This document shows, piece after piece, positions 1 to 9,916 of a stretch of DNA of 64,000 nt. Origin of the DNA: Caballeronia sp. dw_276. GTDB lineage: Bacteria > Pseudomonadota > Gammaproteobacteria > Burkholderiales > Burkholderiaceae. The notes under the pieces were generated by a model. It searched no databases and was not told where the DNA came from. It worked only from the letters and a program-made list of their open reading frames with translations. Made by a program: the position numbers and the translations under genes. Each line of letters starts with the position of its first letter. Position 1 is the first letter of the stretch. Location: NCBI RefSeq assembly GCF_018449635.1, contig NZ_JAAVUV010000006.1, positions 248,001 through 312,000 of the forward strand. The letters run 5' to 3'.

Positions 1-679
1 CTGCGGCGGCGCCGAAGCGACCGTGTCGCCGCTGGGTATCGGCGGCTTTGCGGCGGCGCGCGCGCTGTCGCAGCGCAACGACGATCCGGCGACGGCAAGC
101 CGTCCGTGGGACAAGGATCGCGATGGTTTCGTGCTGGGCGAAGGCGCGGGCGTGATGGTGCTCGAAGAGTACGAACACGCGAAAGCGCGTGGTGCGAAGA
201 TCTACGCAGAAGTCAGCGGCTACGGCATGAGCGGCGATGCGTACCACATGACTGCTCCGCCGGAAGATGGCGACGGCGCGCGTCGCAGCATGCGCAATGC
301 GCTGAAAAACGCTCAGATCAATCCGGATGAAGTGCATTACCTGAATGCACATGGCACGTCCACGCCGTTGGGCGATCTGGCGGAAACCATCGGCATCAAG
401 AACATGTTCGGCGATCATGCCAAGAAGATCGTCGTGAACTCCACCAAGTCGATGACCGGGCATCTGCTCGGCGGCGCGGGCGGACTGGAGTCGGTGTTCA
501 CGGTGCTGGCGCTGCATCATCAGGTGTCGCCGCCGACCATCAACATCTTCAACCAGGACCCGGAGTGCGACCTGGACTACTGTGCGAACGAAGCGCGGGA
601 AATGAAGATCGACGTGGCGCTGAAAAACTCGTTCGGCTTTGGTGGTACGAACGGCACGCTCGTTTTCAAGCGTCACTGA
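1..679 (+). CDS. fabF: 3-oxoacyl-[acyl-carrier-protein] synthase II (FabF), 5' end missing
   Basis: This is the C-terminal half of the condensing enzyme that extends acyl-ACP with malonyl-ACP in fatty acid synthesis. The frame is open from base 2, so the start and the active-site cysteine lie before the window. Both catalytic histidine motifs are present: HGTSTPLGD near base 350 and [12 protein letters not shown] near base 450. The Gly-rich end [14 protein letters not shown] is typical of KAS II. FabF in front of the sigma-E operon is the usual Burkholderia order. Confidence 0.97.
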   Translation, partial: CGGAEATVSPLGIGGFAAARALSQRNDDPATASRPWDKDRDGFVLGEGAGVMVLEEYEHAKARGAKIYAEVSGYGMSGDAYHMTAPPEDGDGARRSMRNALKNAQINPDEVHYLNAHGTSTPLGDLAETIGIKNMFGDHAKKIVVNSTKSMTGHLLGGAGGLESVFTVLALHHQVSPPTINIFNQDPECDLDYCANEAREMKIDVALKNSFGFGGTNGTLVFKRH

Positions 680-694
680 GCGCGGCGCGCTTAC

Positions 695-1195
695 GTGTTC
701 GCACGGACGGGACGCGTGACGAGCGCGCATGAGGCGCGGCGGGAAGTTCCAGCGGACGGTTTCGCGGAATTTTCCCGCCGGCAGAAAATCACGACATCTC
801 GATTTTTATCGGTCGCCACGGTGGCCTTCATGGCGGTGGCGGCCGGCGCCGTATTCCAATCGGTTGTGGCGTACACCGGTTTTTTCGATGCTTGCGTCGC
901 CGCGCTTATTGTCACCGTCGGGCTTGGCGGCGTGGCGCTCAGGCGTGAACGTAGACGGCCAGTTGCATTCGAGATCGGTCAGGATGGTTTGACGACGTGG
1001 GATCGCGAAGGCCGCGCGCAATATCGGCAAATATCGGGTTGCGCGCAGTGGAGCGATCGTCTGCTTGCACTGATCCTGGTTTCAGCCGAAGGGCGTTCCG
1101 AGCCACTGCTGGTTCCCGCCGACGCGCTCACCGGCCCGAACGCGTTCCGCGAACTGGCCGTTCGCGCCCGGCGGTGCGCCCAAGAACACCTGTAA
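695..1195 (+). CDS. small two-helix membrane protein, unknown (YgfX-like position)
   Basis: A 166-residue protein with a charged N-terminus, two hydrophobic segments around residues 40-60 and 68-82 separated by a short turn, then a soluble C-terminal part of about 80 residues. This layout resembles the YgfX/CptA type of small inner-membrane protein, but I see no decisive motif, so the family is a guess. The start is GTG at 695 and has no clear ribosome binding site; a later start is possible. It lies between fabF and rpoE in the same direction. Confidence 0.6.
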   Translation: MFARTGRVTSAHEARREVPADGFAEFSRRQKITTSRFLSVATVAFMAVAAGAVFQSVVAYTGFFDACVAALIVTVGLGGVALRRERRRPVAFEIGQDGLTTWDREGRAQYRQISGCAQWSDRLLALILVSAEGRSEPLLVPADALTGPNAFRELAVRARRCAQEHL

Positions 1196-1290
1196 CGCTT
1201 GTAACCGCCCATCAGCATCCGGCGCGTCCCAGCGGCGTGACGCTACAATAGCCCTCCGCGTAGCACCCCCAAAGTTAACGGATTTCCCAG

Positions 1291-1890
1291 GTGAGCGAAA
1301 AAGAAATCGATCAGGTACTGGTCGAACGCGTGCAGAAGGGCGATAAAGCAGCGTTCGAGCTTCTGGTCGCCAAATATCAGCGCAAGATTATCCGGCTTAT
1401 CTCGCGGCTCGTTCGCGACCCCGCCGAAGTGGAGGACGTCGCACAAGACGCCTTTATCAAGGCTTACCGCGCGTTGCCGCAATTTCGCGGAGAATCGGCG
1501 TTTTACACGTGGCTTTACCGGATTGCAGTGAACACGGCGAAGAATTATCTTGCCACTCAAAGCCGCCGTGCTCCAACTTCTACCGAAGCCGATGCAGAAG
1601 AAGCGGAAACTTTCTCCGACGCAGACCAACTAAGGGATATCAACACGCCTGAGTCGATGTTGATGAGCAAGCAGATCGCACAGACGGTCAATGCTGCGAT
1701 GGCGGTTTTACCGGAAGAATTGCGCACTGCCATCACTCTTCGTGAAATTGAAGGTCTGAGTTATGAAGAGATTGCCGAGATGATGAATTGTCCTATCGGG
1801 ACCGTCAGATCGAGAATTTTTCGTGCTCGCGAAGCCATTGCGGCAAAATTGCGTCCGTTGCTGGACACTCCCGAAGGCAAACGCTGGTAG
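1291..1890 (+). CDS. rpoE: RNA polymerase sigma factor RpoE (sigma-E / AlgU type)
   Basis: An extracytoplasmic-function sigma factor of 199 residues that directs RNA polymerase to envelope-stress promoters. Region 2 covers roughly residues 20-90 (DPAEVEDVAQDAFIKAYRAL and the WLYRIAVNTAKNYL stretch, -10 recognition). Region 4 covers about 135-190, with the helix-turn-helix LSYEEIAEMMNCPIGTVRSR. The start is GTG at 1291. It heads an operon with rseA, rseB and mucD, which encode its anti-sigma factor, the periplasmic modulator and a protease. Activity is therefore expected to be controlled by regulated proteolysis of RseA. Confidence 0.96.
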   Translation: MSEKEIDQVLVERVQKGDKAAFELLVAKYQRKIIRLISRLVRDPAEVEDVAQDAFIKAYRALPQFRGESAFYTWLYRIAVNTAKNYLATQSRRAPTSTEADAEEAETFSDADQLRDINTPESMLMSKQIAQTVNAAMAVLPEELRTAITLREIEGLSYEEIAEMMNCPIGTVRSRIFRAREAIAAKLRPLLDTPEGKRW

Positions 1891-1967
1891 CAGCGAGGTT
1901 GCGCGGGGCAGGGACGCGGTATCTGGGTCAGGTAGTGTCACTAGGGGCAGTCAAGATGGGGAGCATC

Positions 1968-2600
1968 ATGGGGTCGGTTTCGGTGCAATCGCAAGCTAGT
2001 TCGCGCGGCGAGCGTCTTTCCGCTTTTGTCGACGGGGAATCCCTCGACGATTCGGGCGACTTGAGCCAGTTTCTTTCCGGATTCACGCAAAAAGACCGCG
2101 CCGCGTGGTCGGACTATCACCTGATCGGCGACGCGCTGCGTTCCGACGATCTCGCGGCGAGTCCGGCGGCCAGCAGCGCGTTCATGAACGCGTTCTCGGC
2201 GCGGTTCGAGGCCGAAGCGCACGTATTTGCGCCGGCGGCCATTCCGGCTTTATCGGCTGAACGTGCGCGTTCGGGCATGTTCCGGCGTCGCGTGGTGCCG
2301 GCTTTTGCCGTCGCGGCGGCTGCGGCCACGCTCACGTGGATCGTCGTGCCGCAGTTGCAAGGCGTCGACAATCACAGCGGCGTTCAGGTGGCGAGCGTTT
2401 CTTCGTCGGATCACGTGCAGCGCGTCGCGATGGCTTCGGTGCCCGCCGCCACGCTGCGTTCGCCGGTTGTCGAAGCGAACATCATCCGTGATGCGAGCCT
2501 CGACCAGTATCTGGAAGCGCATCAGCAATTCTCTCAACAGCCCGTCATGCCGGGCTCTACGCCTTTGATCCGCACTGCGGCTTCCAGCCAAGGTCAATAA
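1968..2600 (+). CDS. rseA: anti-sigma-E factor RseA/MucA
   Basis: A single-pass inner-membrane protein of 210 residues that holds sigma-E inactive. The cytoplasmic N-terminal part (GERLSAFVDGE, residues 14-24) is the typical start of the sigma-binding domain. One hydrophobic segment follows at about residues 105-125 (VVPAFAVAAAAATLTWIVVP), then a periplasmic tail where RseB would bind. I chose ATG 1968 because GGGGAG lies 4-9 bases before it; ATG 1956 is an alternative. It directly follows rpoE and ends 3 bases before rseB. Confidence 0.9.
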   Translation: MGSVSVQSQASSRGERLSAFVDGESLDDSGDLSQFLSGFTQKDRAAWSDYHLIGDALRSDDLAASPAASSAFMNAFSARFEAEAHVFAPAAIPALSAERARSGMFRRRVVPAFAVAAAAATLTWIVVPQLQGVDNHSGVQVASVSSSDHVQRVAMASVPAATLRSPVVEANIIRDASLDQYLEAHQQFSQQPVMPGSTPLIRTAASSQGQ

Positions 2601-2603
2601 CTG

Positions 2604-3647
2604 ATGCAACTTGTGCGGTTGAAGAAAACGACTCATTGGGGGCGGCTGCCGGTCTTGTTGTTCTGCGCAGCTGCGTTGTTATCCGCGGGATCGGGTGCTT
2701 GGGCTCAGGGCGACGATTCGGCCGCCCAGCGCAAGTCCGCTGCGGACCTGCTCAACCGGATTCACGAAGCCGCACAGCAGCAGAACTACGAGGGCACCTT
2801 CGTCTACCAGCGCGGGACAACGGTGCAGTCGTCACGGATTACGCACTCGGCAACGCGCAGCGACGGCGAGTACGAGTCGCTGGAAAGTCTCGACGGCAAG
2901 CCTCGCAAGATGCTTCGCCACGACGACGACATGTACACGTTCGTGCCCGAACGTCATCTCCTGGTCGTCGAAAAACGCCAGAACAAGGATTCGTTCCCGT
3001 CGCTGCTGGCTACCGGCGGCGAGCAGGTCCTGGCCGTCTACGAGCCGAAAATGCTCGGTGCGGACCGCGTCGCGGGTATCGATAGCCAGGTCATCGAGCT
3101 CGATCCGAAAGACGCCTGGCGGTTTGCTTACAAGCTCTGGTCGGATATCAAGACCGGTCTCCTGCTGCGCGCCCAGACGCTCGGTCCTGATGGCCAGGTC
3201 CTGGAACAGCTTTCATTCTCGCAAGTCAGGATTGGCGGCACGGTCGACCGGTCGGCAATTGCAAACGGGATCAAGAACATAAACGGATGGACGGTCGTGC
3301 GTCCGCCAGTCCAACCGGTCGATATGCAGGCGCAAGGCTGGAAAATTACCCCGAACGTCCCCGGCTTCCGCGAGATTCGCGAGTTGCGCCGGCCGATGGC
3401 ATCGCGTGAAGAAGGGCAGCCGCCCATTCCCGTTGATCAAGCCGTTTTCTCCGACGGCTTGGCGGCAATCTCAATTTTTGTCGAGCCGGTGGAAAAGAAT
3501 TCACGCAAGGAAGGCGCCGGCAATAGCGGCGCGACACACGTACTGGTCAAGCGTCGCGGGGATTTCTGGATTACCTTGTTAGGTGAAGTGCCCCAAGCCA
3601 CGTTGCAGCAATTTGCTTCTGCCATAGAATACAAGCCTTCCAAGTAA
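2604..3647 (+). CDS. rseB: sigma-E regulatory protein RseB/MucB
   Basis: A periplasmic protein of 347 residues that protects RseA from site-1 cleavage and senses mislocalised lipids or LPS. A signal peptide is visible at residues 10-34 (VLLFCAAALLSAGSGAWA). The body has the MucB/RseB pattern: an N-terminal LolA-like domain starting with DLLNRIHEAAQQQNYEGTFV, and a C-terminal domain after about residue 225. It starts 3 bases after rseA. Confidence 0.94.
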   Translation: MQLVRLKKTTHWGRLPVLLFCAAALLSAGSGAWAQGDDSAAQRKSAADLLNRIHEAAQQQNYEGTFVYQRGTTVQSSRITHSATRSDGEYESLESLDGKPRKMLRHDDDMYTFVPERHLLVVEKRQNKDSFPSLLATGGEQVLAVYEPKMLGADRVAGIDSQVIELDPKDAWRFAYKLWSDIKTGLLLRAQTLGPDGQVLEQLSFSQVRIGGTVDRSAIANGIKNINGWTVVRPPVQPVDMQAQGWKITPNVPGFREIRELRRPMASREEGQPPIPVDQAVFSDGLAAISIFVEPVEKNSRKEGAGNSGATHVLVKRRGDFWITLLGEVPQATLQQFASAIEYKPSK

Positions 3648-3666
3648 TTCCTCGGCCCACCAAGAT

Positions 3667-5295
3667 ATGAGCAACCTCTCGCTGCGCACCTTCCTCACGG
3701 CCGCGGCGCTTGCTGCGTGCCTGCCGCTTGCGACTTCCGCGGCAACGGCGGCATCGGGCGCCACGACACCGGCAGTCGCGCCGGCCGCTACGCCGGTTGC
3801 ATCGACTGGCGCAGTGCCGATCGTGAATCTGCCCGACTTCACCACGCTCGTGGACAGGGTCGGGCCGTCTGTTGTGAATATCCGCACGACCACGCGCGTG
3901 AGCAGCAGCAGCGATCTGCGCGGCTTGCCGCCCGGCATGGACAACGGCGACATGTCGGAGTTCTTCCGGCGCTTCTTCGGCATCCCGATGCCCGGCACGC
4001 CGGGTTCACCAGGTTCGCCTCGCGGCGGGAACGGCGGAGGAAGTGGCGGCGGCGATCAAGGCGGCGACAGCGGTGGGGGCAGCGGCCGCGGGAATCGCAG
4101 CGCACCGCAGGACAGCCCGGATAGCCAGGACAATTCCGAGCAAAGCAGCGGCGTAGGGTCGGGTTTCATCATGTCGGCCGATGGTTACGTGATGACCAAT
4201 GCCCACGTGGTTGATGACGCCGACACCATCTACGTCACGCTCACCGACAAACGCGAATTCAAGGCCAAGCTGGTTGGCGTCGACGAACGCACGGACGTCG
4301 CGGTCGTCAAGATCCAGGCGACGAGCCTGCCCGCCATCACCATGGGCGATTCGAACAAGGTGCGCGTTGGGGAATGGGTGCTCGCGATCGGGTCGCCTTT
4401 CGGCCTCGATAACACCGTGACCGCGGGCATTGTCAGCGCCAAGGGGCGTGACACCGGCGATTACCTGCCGTTCATCCAGACCGACGTAGCGGTGAATCCG
4501 GGCAACTCCGGCGGACCGCTCATCAACATGGCCGGTGAAGTGATCGGCATCAACTCGCAGATCTACAGCCGTACCGGCGGCTTCATGGGGATTTCGTTCG
4601 CGATTCCTATCGATGAAGCCATGCGCGTGGCCGATCAGCTGAAGACCGGCGGCAAGGTGGTGCGCGGCCGTATCGCGGTGGCGATTGGCGAAGTGACGAA
4701 GGAAGTGGCCGATTCGCTCGGGCTCCCGAAGGCGCAAGGGGCGCTGGTGAGCAGCGTGGAACCGGGCGGTCCGGCGGACAAGGCCGGCATCCAGCCGGGC
4801 GACATCATCCTTAAATACAACGGCCACGATGTCTCGACGGCGACGGATTTGCCGCGCATGGTGGGCGACACGAAGCCGGGCGCGAAAGCGACGATCACCG
4901 TTTGGCGCAAGGGTCAGTCGCGCGACTTGCCGATCACCATCGCGGAAATGCAGCCGGACAAGGTCACGAAAGCCGAAGCCAAGAAGCCGGCGCCGCCGAA
5001 AGAACGGGCGCCGAGCAACGCGCTCGGGATTGCGGTGAGCGATATTCCGGCCGACCAGAAGAAGTCGCTGAAGATCAGCAACGGCGTGCAGGTGGAAGCT
5101 GTCGAAGGCCCGGCATCGCGTGCCGGGTTCCAGAAGGGCGACATCATCCTGCGAATCGGCGACACGGATATCACAAGCGCAAAACAATTCGATGCGGTCG
5201 CGCAGAACGTCGATCCGAGCAAGATGGTCGCGGTTCTCGTGCGTCGTGGCGACAACACGCAATTCGTGCCGCTGCGTCCGCGCGCGCAGAAGTAG
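3667..5295 (+). CDS. mucD: Do-family periplasmic serine protease MucD/DegP
   Basis: A 542-residue HtrA-type protease and chaperone for misfolded envelope proteins. The signal peptide occupies about residues 1-29. The catalytic triad reads His180 (TNAHVV), Asp210 (ERTDVAVV) and Ser281 (GNSGGPL). Two PDZ domains follow, near residues 325-415 and 440-535. Between the mature N-terminus and the protease core lies a Gly/Ser-rich insert at residues about 110-145, within the regulatory loop region. As last gene of the sigma-E operon it limits sigma-E signalling by degrading its inducers. Confidence 0.95.
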   Translation: MSNLSLRTFLTAAALAACLPLATSAATAASGATTPAVAPAATPVASTGAVPIVNLPDFTTLVDRVGPSVVNIRTTTRVSSSSDLRGLPPGMDNGDMSEFFRRFFGIPMPGTPGSPGSPRGGNGGGSGGGDQGGDSGGGSGRGNRSAPQDSPDSQDNSEQSSGVGSGFIMSADGYVMTNAHVVDDADTIYVTLTDKREFKAKLVGVDERTDVAVVKIQATSLPAITMGDSNKVRVGEWVLAIGSPFGLDNTVTAGIVSAKGRDTGDYLPFIQTDVAVNPGNSGGPLINMAGEVIGINSQIYSRTGGFMGISFAIPIDEAMRVADQLKTGGKVVRGRIAVAIGEVTKEVADSLGLPKAQGALVSSVEPGGPADKAGIQPGDIILKYNGHDVSTATDLPRMVGDTKPGAKATITVWRKGQSRDLPITIAEMQPDKVTKAEAKKPAPPKERAPSNALGIAVSDIPADQKKSLKISNGVQVEAVEGPASRAGFQKGDIILRIGDTDITSAKQFDAVAQNVDPSKMVAVLVRRGDNTQFVPLRPRAQK

Positions 5296-5301
5296 GCCGT
5301 C

Positions 5302-5547
5302 ATGCGCGCGCTCAAGCTTTATGGGCGCGCGTGGTGCCATCTTTGCGAGGATTTGCGTGCCGAACTCGAGCCGATTGCGGCAGAGTTCGGCGTGGCAATC
5401 GAATGGATCGATATCGATACCGATCCGGCGCTCGAAGCGCTTTACGACGAACTCGTGCCCGTTTTGGTGTTCGATGGCGTCGAGTTGTGTCACTACCGGC
5501 TGGACGAACCACGCGTAAGGCGGGCGCTCGCCGGCGTCGCGCGATAA
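5302..5547 (+). CDS. glutaredoxin-family thiol-redox protein
   Basis: An 81-residue thioredoxin-fold protein beginning MRALKLYGRAWCHLCEDL. The redox pair is CHLC at residues 12-15, in the place of the CPYC of classical glutaredoxins, and the cis-proline of the fold is in VPVLVFDG. It matches the glutaredoxin family 2 / YruB-like small proteins. It starts 7 bases after mucD and is probably cotranscribed; its partner substrate cannot be read from the sequence. Confidence 0.88.
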   Translation: MRALKLYGRAWCHLCEDLRAELEPIAAEFGVAIEWIDIDTDPALEALYDELVPVLVFDGVELCHYRLDEPRVRRALAGVAR

Positions 5548-5683
5548 GGGCATCAAGCGCCGCGCGGTAAACGTAAATTCCCGTCCCCCCTCCTTTTCGG
5601 CTAAAATCGAAGGGTTTTTCACCCCATTTTCAAGGCGTGCTCCGCGTTTGTCTGGGCGCGCCTTTTTGCTTGATCGGCACTGA

Positions 5684-7474
5684 ATGAATCATATTCGTAA
5701 CTTCTCGATCATTGCGCACATCGACCACGGCAAATCGACGCTGGCCGACCGCATCATCCAGCTATGCGGCGGCTTGTCCGACCGTGAGATGGACGCGCAG
5801 GTGCTCGATTCCATGGATCTCGAGCGCGAGCGCGGCATCACGATCAAGGCGCAAACTGCGGCCTTGACGTACAAGGCGCGCGACGGTCAGGTCTATAACC
5901 TGAATCTCATCGATACCCCCGGACACGTCGACTTCTCTTACGAGGTCAGCCGTTCGCTTTCCGCGTGCGAAGGCGCACTGCTGGTCGTGGACGCAAGTCA
6001 GGGCGTGGAAGCGCAGACGGTTGCCAATTGCTACATGGCGATCGAACTCGGCGTGGAAGTCGTGCCGGTGTTGAACAAGATCGACTTGCCGGCCGCCGAC
6101 CCGGAAAACGCGATTTCGGAAATCGAAGACGTAATCGGTATCGATGCAACCGATGCAACGCATTGCAGCGCCAAAACCGGCCTCGGCGTGGCCGATGTGC
6201 TCGAAGCGCTGATCGCCAAGGTTCCGCCGCCGAAGGGCGATCCGGACGCGCCGCTGCAGGCGCTGATTATCGATTCCTGGTTCGACAATTACGTCGGCGT
6301 GGTCATGCTCGTGCGCATCAAGAACGGCACGCTGCGCCCGAAAGACAAAATCAAGATGATGGCGTCCGGCGCGGTTTATCCGGTCGAGCATCTCGGCGTG
6401 TTCGCGCCGAAATCCACGAATCTGGCGTCGCTGTCGGCGGGTCAGGTGGGGTTCATCATCGCCGGTATCAAGGAATTGCAGGCGGCCAAGGTTGGCGACA
6501 CCGTTACCACCGTCGCCCGTCCGTCGGAAACTCCGTTGCCCGGCTTCAAGGAAGTGAAGCCGCAGGTTTTCGCGGGTTTGTATCCGGTCGAAGCAAACCA
6601 GTACGACGCGCTGCGTGAATCGCTGGAAAAGCTGAAGCTCAACGACTCGTCGCTGCAATACGAGCCGGAAGTTTCGCAAGCGCTGGGTTTCGGTTTCCGA
6701 TGTGGCTTTCTCGGCCTTCTGCACATGGAGATCGTGCAGGAACGTCTTGAGCGCGAGTTCGACATGGACCTCATCACCACGGCGCCAACCGTGGTGTACG
6801 AAGTCGTGAAGCGCGACGGCGAGCTGATCCAGGTCGAGAACCCGGCGAAGATGCCGGAGCCTTCATACATCGAGGAAGTGCGCGAGCCGATCGTGACCGT
6901 GAACCTGTACATGCCGCAGGAGTATGTGGGCGCGGTGATCACGCTGTGCACGGGCAAGCGCGGCCAGCAGATCAACATGCAGTATCACGGCCGTCAGGTG
7001 CAGCTCACGTACGAAATCCCCATGGCGGAAATCGTGCTCGATTTCTTCGATCGGCTGAAGTCCACGTCGCGCGGTTATGCGTCGATGGATTACGAGTTCA
7101 AGGAATATCGTGCGTCGGACGTGGTGAAGGTCGACATGCTGATCAACGGCGACAAGGTCGACGCGTTGTCGGTCATCACGCACCGGTCGCAGAGCCAGCA
7201 CCGGGGACGCGAAGTGGCGTCGAAGATGCGCGAGCTGATTCCGCGGCAGATGTATGACGTGGCGATCCAGGCGACCATCGGCGCAAATATTATCGCGCGG
7301 GAAAACATTAAAGCATTGCGTAAGAACGTTCTGGCAAAGTGCTACGGCGGCGATATCTCCCGAAAGAAAAAGCTTTTGGAAAAGCAGAAGGCCGGCAAGA
7401 AGCGCATGAAGCAAGTCGGTTCGGTCGAGATTCCGCAAGAAGCTTTCCTCGCGATTCTTCGCGTCGAAGATTAA
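5684..7474 (+). CDS. lepA: elongation factor 4 (LepA), back-translocating ribosomal GTPase
   Basis: A 596-residue translational GTPase. G1 is AHIDHGKST at residues 11-19, G3 is DTPGH and G4 is NKID. The family's special C-terminal domain is present at the end ([20 protein letters not shown]). Length equals that of other LepA proteins. It is followed by lepB 21 bases downstream, the conserved lepA-lepB pair. Confidence 0.98.
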   Translation: MNHIRNFSIIAHIDHGKSTLADRIIQLCGGLSDREMDAQVLDSMDLERERGITIKAQTAALTYKARDGQVYNLNLIDTPGHVDFSYEVSRSLSACEGALLVVDASQGVEAQTVANCYMAIELGVEVVPVLNKIDLPAADPENAISEIEDVIGIDATDATHCSAKTGLGVADVLEALIAKVPPPKGDPDAPLQALIIDSWFDNYVGVVMLVRIKNGTLRPKDKIKMMASGAVYPVEHLGVFAPKSTNLASLSAGQVGFIIAGIKELQAAKVGDTVTTVARPSETPLPGFKEVKPQVFAGLYPVEANQYDALRESLEKLKLNDSSLQYEPEVSQALGFGFRCGFLGLLHMEIVQERLEREFDMDLITTAPTVVYEVVKRDGELIQVENPAKMPEPSYIEEVREPIVTVNLYMPQEYVGAVITLCTGKRGQQINMQYHGRQVQLTYEIPMAEIVLDFFDRLKSTSRGYASMDYEFKEYRASDVVKVDMLINGDKVDALSVITHRSQSQHRGREVASKMRELIPRQMYDVAIQATIGANIIARENIKALRKNVLAKCYGGDISRKKKLLEKQKAGKKRMKQVGSVEIPQEAFLAILRVED

Positions 7475-7495
7475 TAAAACAACCGGAAACGATTG

Positions 7496-8389
7496 ATGAA
7501 TTTTGCGTTGATTCTTTTGATACTCGTCGTCTTGACGGGGATCGCTTGGGTGTTCGATAAATTGGTGTTCGAGCCGCAACGGCGGCGCGCGGCAGATGAA
7601 GCGGTAGCCGAATTCGACAAACAGCAGGCACGCCTCGAACCCCGTTTCGCCGATGAACACGCGCCGCAAACGCGCGCCCGTCTGCGCGATGAAAAGCTTC
7701 GCCAGCCCTGGTATCTGGAATATTCGGCAAGCTTTTTTCCGGTCATCCTCGTGGTTTTTGTCGTGCGCTCGTTTGTGGTCGAGCCGTTCAAGATTCCGTC
7801 GGGATCGATGGTGCCGACGTTGCTGGTCGGTGACTTCATTCTGGTCAACAAATTTGAATACGGCTTGCGCCTGCCTATCAGCAACACGAAACTGACGAGC
7901 GGCACGCCGCTTAAACGCGGTGACGTGGTGGTGTTCCGTTACCCGAAAGACGAATCCGTGGATTACATCAAGCGCGTGATTGGTCTTCCCGGCGACACCG
8001 TTGCGTATCAGGACAAGAAGCTGACCATCAATGGCAAGCCGGTTCCCGAAACGTCGTTGCCCGATTTTTTCGATGACGAACGCATTGGTTATGCAAAGCA
8101 GTTCGAAGAAGATCTGGATGGCCGCAAGAACGCCATTCTGAACAACGCGCAAGTACCGCCGTTCGTGATCGGCGCCGATGATTTCCCGAATCGCGACAAT
8201 TGCAATTACAACGCGCAAGGCGTGATCTGCAAGGTGCCGCCTGGCAGCTACTTCATGATGGGCGACAATCGCGATAACAGCGCGGACAGCCGCTATTGGG
8301 GTTTTGTCCCTGACGCGAATATTGTCGGTCGCGCATTCTTTATCTGGATGAACTTCAGCAGTTTGAAGCGCATCGGCTCATTCCATTGA
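7496..8389 (+). CDS. lepB: signal peptidase I
   Basis: A 297-residue inner-membrane serine/lysine protease that cleaves signal peptides of exported proteins. Transmembrane segments lie at residues 3-20 and 81-97. The catalytic serine is Ser104 in PSGSMVPTL; the lysine is Lys159 in YIKRVIGLPGD. The late motif GDNRDNSADSR is also present. ATG 7496 is preferred over the TTG one codon earlier. Confidence 0.97.
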   Translation: MNFALILLILVVLTGIAWVFDKLVFEPQRRRAADEAVAEFDKQQARLEPRFADEHAPQTRARLRDEKLRQPWYLEYSASFFPVILVVFVVRSFVVEPFKIPSGSMVPTLLVGDFILVNKFEYGLRLPISNTKLTSGTPLKRGDVVVFRYPKDESVDYIKRVIGLPGDTVAYQDKKLTINGKPVPETSLPDFFDDERIGYAKQFEEDLDGRKNAILNNAQVPPFVIGADDFPNRDNCNYNAQGVICKVPPGSYFMMGDNRDNSADSRYWGFVPDANIVGRAFFIWMNFSSLKRIGSFH

Positions 8390-8420
8390 AGCACGCCATG
8401 GTTGTGTAAAGGTTTGACAA

Positions 8421-8448
8421 ACTACGCCGCGGGATAACGCGGCGTAGT
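8421..8448 (+). terminator. 10-bp stem-loop after lepB
   Basis: ACTACGCCGC pairs perfectly with GCGGCGTAGT around an 8-base loop, 31 bases after the lepB stop. There is no run of T after it, so it may be a processing or 3'-stabilising hairpin rather than a classical terminator. The rest of the 211-base gap to rnc shows nothing else I can name. Confidence 0.5.
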
Positions 8449-8600
8449 CGTTAATGGATGCGTTGAAAGCACCTTAGAAACAGCACGAAGAAAAGCGCCT
8501 AACGTGCACGTGCCGTATTGAATTTTATTTTCGGTTTTTCGTTTTTCAGCCGTTTCCCGGCCAAAATCGCCGCTCGCGGCGCCCGCGTTATACTCTGCCC

Positions 8601-9818
8601 ATGCCCTCAACCCCGTTGGAAAGCCGGCTTCAGTACGAATTTCGCAATGCGGAATTGCTGCGCCAGGCGATGACCCATCGCAGTCACAGTGCCACGCACA
8701 ATGAACGACTCGAATTTCTCGGAGATTCCGTTCTAAATTGCGTGGTGGCTGCGCTTTTGTTCCAACGATTCGCAAAACTCGACGAAGGCGATCTTTCTCG
8801 CGTTCGCGCAAATCTGGTCAAGCAACAGTCGCTTTACGAGATTGCGCAGGCGCTGAACGTCTCGGAGGCCCTGCGGCTGGGCGAAGGAGAATTGCGCAGC
8901 GGCGGCTTCCGCCGGCCGTCCATCCTGGCCGATACGCTCGAGGCCATCTTCGGCGCGGTTTTCCTGGACGGCGGCTTCGACGCGGCGCTTCAGGTCATCA
9001 AACGGCTCTATACGCCGATCCTCGATCACATCGATCCACGCACTATCGGCAAGGATGCGAAGACGTTGCTGCAAGAGTATCTGCAGGGGCACAAGATTGC
9101 GTTGCCGACTTATACCGTCGTCGCAACGCATGGGGCCGCGCATAACCAGCAGTTCGAGGTGGAATGCACGGTGCCGAAGCTCGACGTGAAAGTCTCGGGT
9201 TCTGGCGCCAGCCGCCGTGCGGCGGAACAGGCCGCGGCGAAGAAGGCGCTGGACGAACTGGCATCGGCAACGCCCGCGCTGACGACGAAACCCAAGCGCA
9301 AGGGTTCCCGCGCCGCGAAACTCGCGGAACAGGAAGTCGTGCCCGGCGTAACAGGGGTTCAGGCTGCGCTGGATCTGCGTGCCCCCGACCGGCGCGAGCG
9401 TGCGCGGGCGAGCGCGGCCAACAGCAACACGCATAACGATCCCGAGCGTCCGGCCACGGCGCCTTTGGCGGTGATTCGTGCATCGCACGTCGAGTCATCG
9501 GGCGATAAAGCCGAGCGCGCTACGATCAGCCGGGTGGAACGTGCTGAGAAGGGCGCGCCCGAGGCGTCTGCGCCGCGTAGCGAAAGCACTGAAAAGCCGG
9601 TGGATAACGCTGTGCACAACCCGGTGGAAAAGAACGCCGAAAAAGCCGCGGCAAAGTCGGCGAGCAAGCCGGGCGCTGAATCGCCGGTCATCGACAAACC
9701 CGCGTCCCCCGCACGTCCGCGCGAAGAAGTCGCTGCGAAAGCCGAGGAAAGCGTCGAGGCGCACGCGGAAGCGAGTGCCGATGAACCCGTTGCACGCGCG
9801 GCCGATGCCGGTCATTGA
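8601..9818 (+). CDS. rnc: ribonuclease III with long C-terminal extension
   Basis: Double-stranded RNA endonuclease of rRNA and mRNA processing. The catalytic signature [12 protein letters not shown] is at residues 35-46 and the double-stranded-RNA-binding domain covers about residues 155-225. Common RNase III proteins end near residue 230, but here about 175 more residues follow, rich in Ala, Glu, Lys and Pro and without recognisable fold. Such tails are known from other Burkholderia. A TATACT hexamer ends 6 bases before the ATG, but no -35 box accompanies it. Confidence 0.95.
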   Translation: MPSTPLESRLQYEFRNAELLRQAMTHRSHSATHNERLEFLGDSVLNCVVAALLFQRFAKLDEGDLSRVRANLVKQQSLYEIAQALNVSEALRLGEGELRSGGFRRPSILADTLEAIFGAVFLDGGFDAALQVIKRLYTPILDHIDPRTIGKDAKTLLQEYLQGHKIALPTYTVVATHGAAHNQQFEVECTVPKLDVKVSGSGASRRAAEQAAAKKALDELASATPALTTKPKRKGSRAAKLAEQEVVPGVTGVQAALDLRAPDRRERARASAANSNTHNDPERPATAPLAVIRASHVESSGDKAERATISRVERAEKGAPEASAPRSESTEKPVDNAVHNPVEKNAEKAAAKSASKPGAESPVIDKPASPARPREEVAAKAEESVEAHAEASADEPVARAADAGH

Positions 9819-9916
9819 CCGCACGAAGCCATAGCCGAACGCTCGAATTACCGGCCGCCGAAAGCGCCACACTCCCGACGCCACGCGTCCCAACGAATCT
9901 GCAGCTGCAAACATCT

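Noticed and set aside
1244-1249. TACAAT before rpoE as sigma70 promoter
   Set aside because: The matching -35 position reads GGCGCG, so I could not support a promoter.
4006-5622. Open frame of 538 codons antisense to mucD
   Set aside because: It lies opposite a clear, complete protease gene in GC-rich DNA; its product is His/Arg/Asp-rich without any domain, the usual shadow of high-GC codon bias.
6863-8218. Open frame of 451 codons antisense to the lepA end and lepB
   Set aside because: It spans two conserved genes on the opposite strand; composition is shadow-like.
8589-8594. TATACT just before rnc, suggesting a leaderless rnc mRNA
   Set aside because: No acceptable -35 hexamer at 15-19 bases; a -10 look-alike alone is weak evidence.
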